Positions 1 through 4,639 of a stretch of 11,513 nt of DNA are shown in pieces; within the stretch, counting starts at the first letter, position 1; each line of letters starts with the position of its first letter. Source of the DNA: Bryobacterales bacterium (GTDB lineage: Bacteria; Acidobacteriota; Terriglobia; Bryobacterales; Bryobacteraceae); the NCBI GenBank assembly GCA_003132905.1, contig PKZC01000130.1, forward strand, positions 58,630-70,142. The letters run 5' to 3'. The position numbers and the translations under genes are program-made. Under the pieces are notes generated by a model. It searched no databases. It worked only from the letters and a program-made list of their open reading frames with translations, and was not told the DNA's origin.

Positions 1-125
1 TGAAGAGCATTCAGCAAGCCGAGCGATTCAAGTCCTTCTTGGAAAACAAAGGTTTGGCGGTGAGCACGGTTCCATGTGGACTAGACAGAGTTCGCATAAC
101 CGGCAAAAGCAGCAGCGTAAGCTAG
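1..125 (+). CDS. 3' part (or nearly all) of a small hypothetical protein
   Basis: An open frame runs from base 3 to a TAG at 123-125 and encodes about 40 residues beginning KSIQQAERFKSFLENKG. The window opens with the bases tg followed by AAG, so the true start could be an ATG missing only its first base, giving a 41-residue protein; equally it could be the tail of a longer gene. The amphipathic helical start followed by a short strand-like stretch (LAVSTV, DRVRITGK) resembles a small alpha/beta protein, but I recognise no family. The next gene starts 22 bases downstream with its own ribosome binding site. Confidence 0.55.
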   Translation, partial: KSIQQAERFKSFLENKGLAVSTVPCGLDRVRITGKSSSVS

Positions 126-147
126 AACACTCAAGGAGACAGGGAAA

Positions 148-378
148 ATGGCCGGGAATACTGGAAAGATGACGCGGGATGCTGTTCTTGAGCGCGGACC
201 GCGGATGCAACTTATTCGCGCGTACAGCGGTACCACCCCGCTTGGATTCGTTGTGATGGGTGGACGGGATTCGGCAATCGGACTGGGTGTAACCAAGATT
301 GATCGCCCGTCCTACCGCACTTACGCGGAATCGTACACACTCGGGTACCTCCTCCGCATCGGGAGGGCCCAACAATGA
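148..378 (+). CDS. hypothetical small protein
   Basis: Encodes 76 residues. The ATG at 148 lies nine bases after a clear AAGGAG ribosome binding site (133-138). No family is recognised. The middle holds beta-strand-like stretches rich in Gly, Val and Ile (LGFVVMGG, IGLGVTKI) and the end a Tyr-rich run (ESYTLGYLLRIG). There is no signal peptide, membrane segment or Cys cluster. Its stop overlaps the next start by four bases (ATGA at 375-378), so the two are probably translated together. Confidence 0.6.
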   Translation: MAGNTGKMTRDAVLERGPRMQLIRAYSGTTPLGFVVMGGRDSAIGLGVTKIDRPSYRTYAESYTLGYLLRIGRAQQ

Positions 379-614
379 AGCTCATTGGTTGCAACTTCCG
401 AAGCCTTCTAATTGAATTAAAGGCAAACCAGATGCCGCGTAAGCCCAACTGGGGCGGGCGCCGCGCTGGAGCTGGCCGGCCGCGGCTCAAGGTGGAGCGC
501 TGCGCTTGTGGCGTGATGCCGCTGAGCCGAGCTAAGACGCGCGGGCATAAGTGCGAAGCCTTCGTTTTACCCGTTCCAGCTTTCTCGCTGGTGCCGCCCG
601 GTTCTATTAACTAG
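375..614 (+). CDS. small basic protein with GGRRAGAGRP motif and CxC...HxC cluster
   Basis: Encodes 79 residues. The ATG at 375 overlaps the preceding stop and follows GGGAGGG at 361-367, which favours it over an internal ATG at 432 (residue 20). Residues 23-37 carry the Gly/Arg-rich motif WGGRRAGAGRPR, widespread near the N-terminus of small phage proteins, including some terminase small subunits and unnamed DNA-binding proteins. Residues 43-60 carry C43-x-C45 and H58-x-C60, which could hold one zinc ion. The length is far too short for a terminase small subunit. A nucleic-acid-binding role is inference from the basic motif. After the stop there is no further + strand gene until 1109. Confidence 0.6.
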   Translation: MKLIGCNFRSLLIELKANQMPRKPNWGGRRAGAGRPRLKVERCACGVMPLSRAKTRGHKCEAFVLPVPAFSLVPPGSIN

Positions 615-634
615 CCACCGGCAAGCACTCAGGC

Positions 635-928
635 TCAAGCGATCACCGGGGCTGCCACGGCGCCTGGCGTTCCGCGGAGTGCGAATACGCGGCCAGATTC
701 CAGCGCTTGAACATAAACTTCGCCAGCTCTGGAGAGCGGTGCCAAGCTTTCGCGCTGTTTCAGTTTAGCTGACCGAATGCGCCTGTCTCGAACATGGATG
801 TCGTAGTGTCCAACATTGAGCAGCACCGCGCCTAGAGCGTGCGCGCGGTCAATCAGACGGCCTTTGGCGGTGCGCAGTTCGATGGTATCAGGCTGGTTTA
901 TCCAGTCGATGTCGAGGTTTAGGGACAC
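635..928 (-). CDS. probable antisense-strand hypothetical protein
   Basis: A 97-residue frame on the - strand begins at a GTG (926-928) immediately preceded in frame by TAA, so the frame cannot start earlier. It ends with TGA at 635-637. The composition looks protein-like, with an alternating strand/helix middle (residues about 18-50: ELRTAKGRLIDRAHALGAVL) and balanced charge; competing frames over the same bases are Arg/Ala-rich and unconvincing. No good Shine-Dalgarno lies before the GTG, which is the main doubt. A promoter-like pair on this strand lies about 65 bases upstream. It is the only gene facing left in the window, as expected of a repressor or maintenance gene set against an early operon, but no DNA-binding motif is recognisable. 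It may also be a decayed remnant. Confidence 0.5.
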   Translation of the reverse strand: MSLNLDIDWINQPDTIELRTAKGRLIDRAHALGAVLLNVGHYDIHVRDRRIRSAKLKQRESLAPLSRAGEVYVQALESGRVFALRGTPGAVAAPVIA

Positions 929-993
929 TTACGGAAGGAACCGATGCGCTCGCGCGCGACTTCTCGCCGTCGGTGCAGCGTTCGTTGAAGCCA

Positions 994-1023
994 ATGATAA
1001 GCATAGATTCCGCCGCGCGTCAA
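994..1023 (-). promoter_or_regulatory. candidate leftward sigma70-like promoter
   Basis: Read on the - strand, TTGACG (complement of 1018-1023) is followed after 18 bases by TATCAT (complement of 994-999). Transcription would begin near 987 and reach the - strand gene starting at 928. The match is fair rather than perfect; its value comes from its place opposite the stronger rightward promoter at 1055-1083. Confidence 0.45.
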
Positions 1024-1024
1024 C

Positions 1025-1039
1025 ATAAATTGCATTTAT
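1025..1039. promoter_or_regulatory. 15-bp palindrome between divergent promoters (candidate operator)
   Basis: ATAAAT-TGC-ATTTAT is a perfect inverted repeat of 6 bp with a 3-bp centre. It lies two bases from the leftward -35 and 15 bases before the rightward -35, a position from which one bound repressor dimer could control both promoters. The RHH-like protein of the rightward operon (1320-1571) is the nearest candidate ligand. Confidence 0.5.
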
Positions 1040-1054
1040 AGGCTCACTTTGCTA

Positions 1055-1083
1055 TTGACACTTTTGGACACTAGGGTTATAGT
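1055..1083 (+). promoter_or_regulatory. strong sigma70-like promoter of the 1109 operon
   Basis: A perfect TTGACA (1055-1060) is followed after exactly 17 bases by TATAGT (1078-1083). Transcription would start near 1090, leaving a leader of about 19 bases before the ATG at 1109. It is one of the two best promoter matches in the window. Confidence 0.7.
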
Positions 1084-1108
1084 TAGATTGTAAGCGGAGA
1101 TTTTCACC

Positions 1109-1381
1109 ATGTCTACAGCAACACCCAACGGTTACCCCGTGGTTAAGCGCGAAGCGGATGCTTTCGCGGTCTATGACGCCGACGCGCGCGAAGTCATAGC
1201 TTATGCGCCAGGCGTTCCCTGGACTTTGGCTAAGTCTAAAGCATTGCGCGAGCGTGGGACGGGGCACAAGTGCTACTACATTGGCTTCCCGCTGGCACGC
1301 GGAATTGAGGAGTGTGAGCATGATTACAAACGAAGAACAAAGAATCCGCCAAACCAACATCGAGAAAGCCTTTGGAATTGA
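1109..1381 (+). CDS. hypothetical small protein, first gene of operon
   Basis: Encodes 90 residues from an ATG that follows AGCGGAG at a nine-base distance, directly downstream of the promoter at 1055-1083. The sequence looks like a compact alpha/beta protein (residues 10-35: PVVKREADAFAVYDADAREV; then a WTLAKSKALRERG helix). No family is recognised. The last 20 residues (DYKRRTKNPPNQHRESLWN) are coded by bases that also encode the start of the next gene in another frame, a 62-base overlap, and have lower sequence quality. A premature-stop or frameshift history at the 3' end is possible. Confidence 0.6.
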   Translation: MSTATPNGYPVVKREADAFAVYDADAREVIAYAPGVPWTLAKSKALRERGTGHKCYYIGFPLARGIEECEHDYKRRTKNPPNQHRESLWN

Positions 1382-1571
1382 ACCGAAGGCTTCGGCGCCG
1401 GCGCTGGTACTCCATTTGAAGCTACCGCCCGAGCTTTACGCGAGCCTCAAGGCGCTGGCCGCGGCCGATCAGCGCACCTTGCACAATTACTTGACGCTGC
1501 AACTGCTGGCCGTGGTGAAGCGCAGGCAGCCCAAGCCTCGCGCGGCCGAGGGCGCAAAGGAGCAGCCATGA
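1320..1571 (+). CDS. candidate ribbon-helix-helix DNA-binding protein
   Basis: Encodes 83 residues. I chose the ATG at 1320 because it follows GAGGAG at a suitable distance; the frame stays open further upstream but inside the previous gene. Residues 29-35 form a beta strand (LVLHLKL). They are followed by PPELYASLKALAAADQRTL and a second helix (HNYLTLQLLAVV), the strand-helix-helix order of Arc/CopG/MetJ-type repressors, with P36 and the Leu/Ala spacing typical of them. The tail (residues 66-83) is basic and Pro-rich. Being second in an operon whose promoter lies beside a perfect palindrome, it could be an autoregulator of Cro type; that is inference. Its 3' end overlaps the next gene by four bases. 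Confidence 0.6.
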   Translation: MITNEEQRIRQTNIEKAFGIEPKASAPALVLHLKLPPELYASLKALAAADQRTLHNYLTLQLLAVVKRRQPKPRAAEGAKEQP

Positions 1572-1756
1572 CCCAACTGATTTGGACCACCGTTATCCAG
1601 CAGAAAATCAACGGGCACTGGACGTACTTTAGCGAGCAGTGCATCAAAACCGGCGACGACGGGATGTCCGACCGGGAATATCTTGCGGTTTGCCAGGAAC
1701 TTGAACCGGGTGCTGAATTACGGATTCGGCCCACTCCGCGGGAGATGTCTCTATGA
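1568..1756 (+). CDS. hypothetical small protein
   Basis: Encodes 62 residues, with an ATGA overlap to the gene before and AAAGGAG at 1556-1562. The N-terminal half is beta-like with several Trp and Tyr residues (QLIWTTVIQQKINGHWTYFSE); the second half holds an acidic helix (DREYLAVCQELEPG). No family recognised. The ordered overlaps on both sides argue that it is a real translated gene. Confidence 0.6.
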   Translation: MTQLIWTTVIQQKINGHWTYFSEQCIKTGDDGMSDREYLAVCQELEPGAELRIRPTPREMSL

Positions 1757-1998
1757 TCGACAACCAGTGCATCTGCAACCAAGGCTTTGGGGTGAACCTG
1801 AGTTGTCCCGAACATCCCACGCGGTTCGTGCCGCGGGCGTATGCCGACAGGCTCGAAGCCCTGCGGGAGAGCCGCACCCGCTTGGTCTGGACGCTATCGC
1901 AGCTCATGGGGAGCCTGCCTCAAAAGCGCGATTGGCTGGACCCCGCGATAGAGGCAGAGGCGCGCGAGCTACTGAAAGAGTTCTGGAGGGTGAAATGA
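1753..1998 (+). CDS. small protein with N-terminal Cys/His cluster and a coiled-coil-like helix
   Basis: Encodes 81 residues. Start and end both overlap neighbours by four bases, and GGAG at 1741-1744 sits eight bases before the ATG. Residues 6-21 hold C6-x-C8, C18 and H21, a plausible zinc site. Residues 30-78 are a long charged helix (YADRLEALRESRTRLVW, later IEAEARELLKEFW). No family recognised; zinc-binding is inferred from the residues only. Confidence 0.6.
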   Translation: MIDNQCICNQGFGVNLSCPEHPTRFVPRAYADRLEALRESRTRLVWTLSQLMGSLPQKRDWLDPAIEAEARELLKEFWRVK

Positions 1999-2282
1999 GC
2001 GATCCGATCGAAGAAGCGTCTAAGTCGCTGGCCGTGTGGCGTGGTGACCACTACGAACCAAATATCGAGATTGACGAATTAGCCCGACTCAAACAAAGCC
2101 ACGGCGAACTACTCGCAGCGCTGAAGGTATTCATGGAAATGCTAACAGACGGACGGCTGGTCCGTGACATAACGCGCGATGGAGAATCCAGCTTCAGCTT
2201 GCGAATGGTCGACTTTGTTCGTGAGTTGAACAAGGCGCAGCAAGCTATTCGGAACGGGGAGGCCATATGTCCACCGAAATGA
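1995..2282 (+). CDS. hypothetical small acidic protein
   Basis: Encodes 95 residues. The frame is open upstream, but the ATG at 1995 has GGAGGG (1985-1990) before it and a four-base overlap with the preceding stop, so it is the start used. Residues 26-52 form a helix (EIDELARLKQSHGELLAALK, continuing to MEMLT) and residues 75-90 another (DFVRELNKAQQAIRNGEA), a helical-hairpin or coiled-coil outline. No catalytic motif or Cys cluster. It overlaps the next gene by 16 bases. Confidence 0.6.
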   Translation: MSDPIEEASKSLAVWRGDHYEPNIEIDELARLKQSHGELLAALKVFMEMLTDGRLVRDITRDGESSFSLRMVDFVRELNKAQQAIRNGEAICPPK

Positions 2283-2512
2283 AGCTCACGCCGGTCGAGG
2301 CCGAGGCGACAACCGAGGAATGGTACGAGGTGCAATATTCGTATGGTGGTGTACACTGGGTCGCCTCGATGGGTAAATACGCGATAGAATCAGCGAAGCG
2401 TGAAATGGCTACCTGTATCCAGAGGGCAAAGGGGCCTAGCGAACTGCGTCCCGCGTATCGCATTGTCCACAAGCGCCTCACCACCACGCCGATGAGGGAG
2501 GCCACCGAATGA
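2267..2512 (+). CDS. hypothetical small protein
   Basis: Encodes 81 residues, with a strong GGGGAGG just before the ATG. Residues 17-45 have the look of a beta hairpin followed by a helix (EEWYEVQYSYGGVHWVASMG, then KYAIESAKREMATCIQ), ending in a strand (AYRIVHKRL). This strand-strand-helix-strand order is seen in small phage proteins of unknown role; I cannot assign a family. The stop overlaps the next start by four bases. Confidence 0.6.
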   Translation: MSTEMKLTPVEAEATTEEWYEVQYSYGGVHWVASMGKYAIESAKREMATCIQRAKGPSELRPAYRIVHKRLTTTPMREATE

Positions 2513-2700
2513 TTCGACGTACCTGTACGGAATGCCATCAGTCAAAGCCAATCCATTGCACTGAGCAACAGTTGGCTGCATATGAAGCTGGAGAACTAAT
2601 TCAGAGAGCGATGCCCGACGTCTCCGAGGATGAGCGTGAATTACTGATCTCTGGGGTTTGTGGCCAGTGCTTTGACGAACTCTTCAAGGAGGCCGAATGA
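2509..2700 (+). CDS. zinc-ribbon miniprotein
   Basis: Encodes 63 residues and carries C6-x-x-C9 near the start and C51-x-x-C54 near the end, with C17 between, the layout of a treble-clef or zinc-ribbon fold. The C-terminal ISGVCGQCFDELF resembles a pattern I associate with small zinc-binding phage proteins. Between the Cys pairs is an acidic helix (residues 19-47). Function unknown; protein- or nucleic-acid-binding is likely. Coupled by four-base overlaps on both sides, with GGGAGG before its ATG. Confidence 0.65.
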   Translation: MIRRTCTECHQSKPIHCTEQQLAAYEAGELIQRAMPDVSEDERELLISGVCGQCFDELFKEAE

Positions 2701-2861
2701 CCCCAGAACTTGTTCCCGTAGCTGGAATCGCCGCAGTTTGGCTAATTCTCTCTATCGGTCACCTCCGACAGCGCGCCAAGGCCCACCGGAAAGCGGTAGC
2801 CGAGCGCGACAAGCTGCCCTTGATACGGCAGCGCGTCAGATTACCAGAGAGGCCGTTGTGA
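2697..2861 (+). CDS. single-pass membrane miniprotein
   Basis: Encodes 54 residues from an ATG at 2697 preceded by AAGGAGG (2686-2692). Residues 5-21 are a hydrophobic segment (LVPVAGIAAVWLILSIG), followed by a strongly basic tail (HLRQRAKAHRKAVAERD), which predicts one membrane helix with the C-terminus in the cytoplasm. The size and outline resemble small inner-membrane or spanin/holin-accessory proteins, but nothing specific supports lysis, and it lies among early-type genes. The overlaps at both ends (ATGA, GTGA) support it. Confidence 0.6.
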   Translation: MTPELVPVAGIAAVWLILSIGHLRQRAKAHRKAVAERDKLPLIRQRVRLPERPL

Positions 2862-3082
2862 ATCGCAACATCCCGCCAGATCGCCGCGAGTTGGAGCGCC
2901 GGCTAAGCGAGCATATCGCCGCGGGCACGTGGACCTATTATGGCGCTCACTATTATGGCGCTCACCGCTCCTGTGCCGCATGCGTGGAGTTGCGCCGCAA
3001 ACTGGCGGAAGCCATCGAGCGCGAGGCCCCGCAAGACGACGAAATGGAGCGCTCCCGCTTCGAAAGAAAGGGCGGCGCATGA
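2858..3082 (+). CDS. hypothetical protein with in-frame 5-residue tandem duplication
   Basis: Encodes 74 residues from a GTG at 2858 that overlaps the preceding TGA; GAGAGG at 2847-2852 fits as its ribosome binding site. The frame is open upstream but inside the membrane-protein gene. The N-terminal half is a charged helix (DRRELERRLSEHIAAG). Then comes YYGAH repeated twice in tandem, C-x-x-C in SCAACVEL, and a second charged helix rich in Glu and Arg. The repeat is exact at DNA level (15 bp twice). No family recognised; His and Cys residues around positions 28-41 could bind metal. Confidence 0.6.
   Translation: MNRNIPPDRRELERRLSEHIAAGTWTYYGAHYYGAHRSCAACVELRRKLAEAIEREAPQDDEMERSRFERKGGA
2936..2965 (+). 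repeat. perfect 15-bp tandem duplication
   Basis: TATTATGGCGCTCAC occurs twice head to tail at 2936-2950 and 2951-2965, in frame, adding YYGAH to the coded protein. Exact identity of the two copies points to a recent slippage event or to variation between strains. Confidence 0.9.
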
Positions 3083-3120
3083 CTGCCCTCCTGCTTGGCC
3101 ACGGACACACTACCGCTTGA
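3079..3120 (+). CDS. possible 13-residue leader peptide or gene remnant
   Basis: An ATG overlapping the preceding stop (ATGA at 3079-3082) opens a frame of 13 codons (MTALLLGHGHTTA). It continues the chain of coupled genes but is cut short by a TGA that lies within the -35 of the next promoter. It may be the stump of a truncated gene, a by-product of coupling, or a leader peptide; there is no way to tell from sequence alone. Confidence 0.3.
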   Translation: MTALLLGHGHTTA

Positions 3121-3145
3121 CAAATTCATGCTTCGGTATTAATAT
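3117..3145 (+). promoter_or_regulatory. strong sigma70-like promoter
   Basis: A perfect TTGACA (3117-3122) and a near-perfect TAATAT (3140-3145) are separated by exactly 17 bases. Transcription would start near 3152. No gene with a ribosome binding site begins within the next 280 bases, so the first product is likely an RNA or a long leader. Confidence 0.7.
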
Positions 3146-3438
3146 GTAGGTGGAATCTGAACGTTGGCACCGTCTGACTAGTAGGATCCCACCGGGGGGC
3201 AGAAATGCTCCCTTCTTCCTCGTGATGCGGCATCGCAAGCCGCCGCACTGTGTTGCAGCAATGTTGTCCACCACGAACCTAGCCGGTTGCTCCAATCAAG
3301 CAATTACTTACCGGCTGGGTTCTTCCGGTTTTAACCCCCACCGTCGGCTAACTGGGCAGCAAAGGCTACGTTCCTCGAGCCGACGCCTGGTTATGGAAGG
3401 GGCTTACTCGCGCCCTGGAGCGACAGCGCGGAAAAGAA
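3146..3438 (+). ncRNA. candidate structured leader or small RNA downstream of strong promoter
   Basis: This 293-base stretch has no convincing gene. Frames crossing it are rich in Arg, Ser and Pro and lack ribosome binding sites. Transcription from the promoter at 3117-3145 would enter it. Visible folds are a 7-bp hairpin closed by a GAAA tetraloop (3195-3212) followed by a pyrimidine-rich tract, a TGCGGC/GCCGCA hairpin (3227-3247), and a long-range GTCGGCT/AGCCGAC pairing (3343-3349 with 3378-3384). A short RNA of roughly 65-70 bases ending after the first hairpin, or an attenuated leader for the 3439 gene, are the two readings. From 3352 on, the frame of the 3439 gene is open and looks protein-like, so the last 87 bases may be coding. 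Confidence 0.4.
3195..3220 (+). terminator. terminator-like hairpin with GAAA tetraloop
   Basis: GGGGGCA (3195-3201) pairs with TGCTCCC (3206-3212) around a GAAA loop: seven pairs including one G-U. It is followed by TTCTTCCT (3213-3220). The stem is strong; the tract is mixed pyrimidine rather than pure T, so intrinsic termination would be partial. Confidence 0.4.
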
Positions 3439-3780
3439 ATGTATGCCTCCACCTACAAATCTATATACGGGCCGCATAACAATCGCGGGCACGAGTTTAA
3501 CTCCGTTTCCGGAATTAAGGCGAAGACGCCGGCAGCTATTAGCTTTGTGGTTGAACCGCTTCACGGAACAATCGTGAATGTTCTCAAGGCTGGTGGCTTT
3601 CTGTCAACGCGCCAGGAACACCGCAGACCTGGCGCAATGATAAATTGCTTTATGTTCTACCTCGTTAATTCAAGAGGATTTACCGTTGGCCAATTTTACC
3701 GACAAACCGTCGAGAAATGGGCTCGGCGCGGGCTGCTGGTGCGCCAAGGCGACCGCTACGTATTGCCGCCTCACGACTAG
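3439..3780 (+). CDS. unrecognised protein with possible C-terminal winged helix
   Basis: Encodes 113 residues from the first ATG; upstream GGAAAAG is only a weak ribosome binding site. The same frame is open back to 3352, and those 29 codons look protein-like (GYVPRADAWLWKGLTRALER), so the true start may be non-standard, or the 5' part may have been lost to a frameshift or stop at 3349-3351. The C-terminal half has Arg-rich and aromatic stretches ending in TVEKWARRGLLVRQGDRYVL, which resembles the recognition helix and wing of a winged-helix domain. This suggests DNA binding, on weak grounds. It lies just before the promoter of the replication genes, where a regulator would fit. Confidence 0.5.
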   Translation: MYASTYKSIYGPHNNRGHEFNSVSGIKAKTPAAISFVVEPLHGTIVNVLKAGGFLSTRQEHRRPGAMINCFMFYLVNSRGFTVGQFYRQTVEKWARRGLLVRQGDRYVLPPHD

Positions 3781-3817
3781 CCGCATTTTCCACTTGCTCC
3801 GCGCCGCGAGAAATCTG

Positions 3818-3846
3818 TTGCAAACGTCGCGCAGCTCGTGCATAAT
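3818..3846 (+). promoter_or_regulatory. sigma70-like promoter of the DCL-primase operon
   Basis: TTGCAA (3818-3823) and CATAAT (3841-3846) are separated by 17 bases. Transcription would start near 3853, giving a leader of about 90 bases to the start at 3944. It lies between the 3439-3780 gene and the replication genes. Confidence 0.55.
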
Positions 3847-3875
3847 AGTTCGGTCAACGCTGAAAAGTAAAGACC

Positions 3876-3915
3876 GGATCGGCTGATCCACGGCGGGGTG
3901 CTTGCCCATCCCGCC
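3876..3915 (+). promoter_or_regulatory. two hairpins in the leader of the DCL-primase operon
   Basis: The first hairpin is GGATC-ggct-GATCC (3876-3889). The second is stronger: bases 3892-3900 pair with 3907-3915, GGCGGGGTG against CATCCCGCC, nine pairs with one G-U and a 6-base loop. There is no T tract, so a simple terminator is unlikely; an attenuator, RNA stabiliser or protein site is possible. The TTG at 3902, the furthest upstream start for the DCL gene, sits in its loop. Confidence 0.5.
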
Positions 3916-3943
3916 TCAGCCTTACCTCGGCAAGGAGGAGTTT

Positions 3944-4639
3944 TTGGAAATCCAACTCGGTTCGCTTGTTTTTATCAACAAGACCAAGGCCGAAGAATAT
4001 ATCCGCAACATCCTATCCCGCTACAACTCGATGCGGCCACTCCAAGGCCGTGACCGCGAGATTATCGATTCGGTTCTGGACCTGCACCCCAACAAACACG
4101 TAATCGTTGATTGCGGTATAAAAGACATTCTGGTTCAGTGGCTCGACGACCGCGGCGAGAAAAGGCGATTCATCGCCAAGCGCGTCGATTCCTCGATCCG
4201 CGACTTCACCTGGCGCCACGCACTTTATCCGCGTTCGGAAATCCAGAGTCTGAGGCGAACCTGCCGCACTCTCGTTCAAGATCAGATCGCATACTTCCGA
4301 CGGCAGGCCTTTGGCCGCGATCTTGCGCTAGAGTGCCTGATCACTGGCGATCGCATCACTGAACAAACCTGCGATGTGGACCACGCCGCGCCGGACACGT
4401 TCAATGCGCTGGTTGATCGCTGGCTTAGCAGTTGCGGAATCAATGCGGAGGATATCGAGATAGTGCCTTCGCGCCATTACCAATTCCCGGATGCGTTTCA
4501 AGATGAAGTACTGGCGCAAGCGTGGCGCGAATTTCACAAGATCAACGCACGCCTGAGGGTCGTTTCCATCACCGCCAATCGATCCATACTCAGGAAGACG
4601 AAGGAACGATGGGCAACGCCATTCTTGACGCAGCTCTGA
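3944..4639 (+). CDS. DUF3223/DCL-domain protein fused to HNH-like domain
   Basis: Encodes 231 residues from a TTG at 3944, chosen because AAGGAGG (3932-3938) lies five bases before it and the domain begins right there; a TTG at 3902 would add 14 residues but sits in a hairpin loop. Residues 3-97 match the DUF3223 (DCL) pattern: strand plus FxxKxxAE at 10-17, helix, RYxxxxxLxGRD (26-37), LLxxHP-like (44-49), G58 IxDIxV, then FxxxRxDxSxxDFTW (76-90). DUF3223 is known from the plant plastid rRNA-maturation protein DCL and from bacterial and phage proteins; its biochemical role is unsettled. Residues 108-165 resemble an HNH-type core: CLITGD (131-136) and DVDH (144-147), followed by FNALVDRWL. 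A second metal-binding His or Asn is not obvious. It overlaps the primase start by 31 bases, implying a role in replication or nucleic-acid processing. Confidence 0.75.
   Translation: MEIQLGSLVFINKTKAEEYIRNILSRYNSMRPLQGRDREIIDSVLDLHPNKHVIVDCGIKDILVQWLDDRGEKRRFIAKRVDSSIRDFTWRHALYPRSEIQSLRRTCRTLVQDQIAYFRRQAFGRDLALECLITGDRITEQTCDVDHAAPDTFNALVDRWLSSCGINAEDIEIVPSRHYQFPDAFQDEVLAQAWREFHKINARLRVVSITANRSILRKTKERWATPFLTQL

Noticed and set aside
944..988. 14-residue + strand frame with a good GGAAGGA site before its ATG
   Set aside because: Arg-rich, very short, no promoter upstream on this strand, and inside the leader of the - strand gene; not supported.
804..1073. 10-base inverted pair TAGTGTCCAA (804-813) and TTGGACACTA (1064-1073)
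   Set aside because: A single 10-base match within a few hundred bases is close to chance, and no further copies were seen beyond a 7-base GGACACT at 922-928.
3150..3479. 109-codon frame starting at GTG right at the predicted transcription start
   Set aside because: Composition is Arg/Ser-rich, no ribosome binding site, and it overlaps the more protein-like frame of the 3439 gene; I treat the region as RNA or leader.
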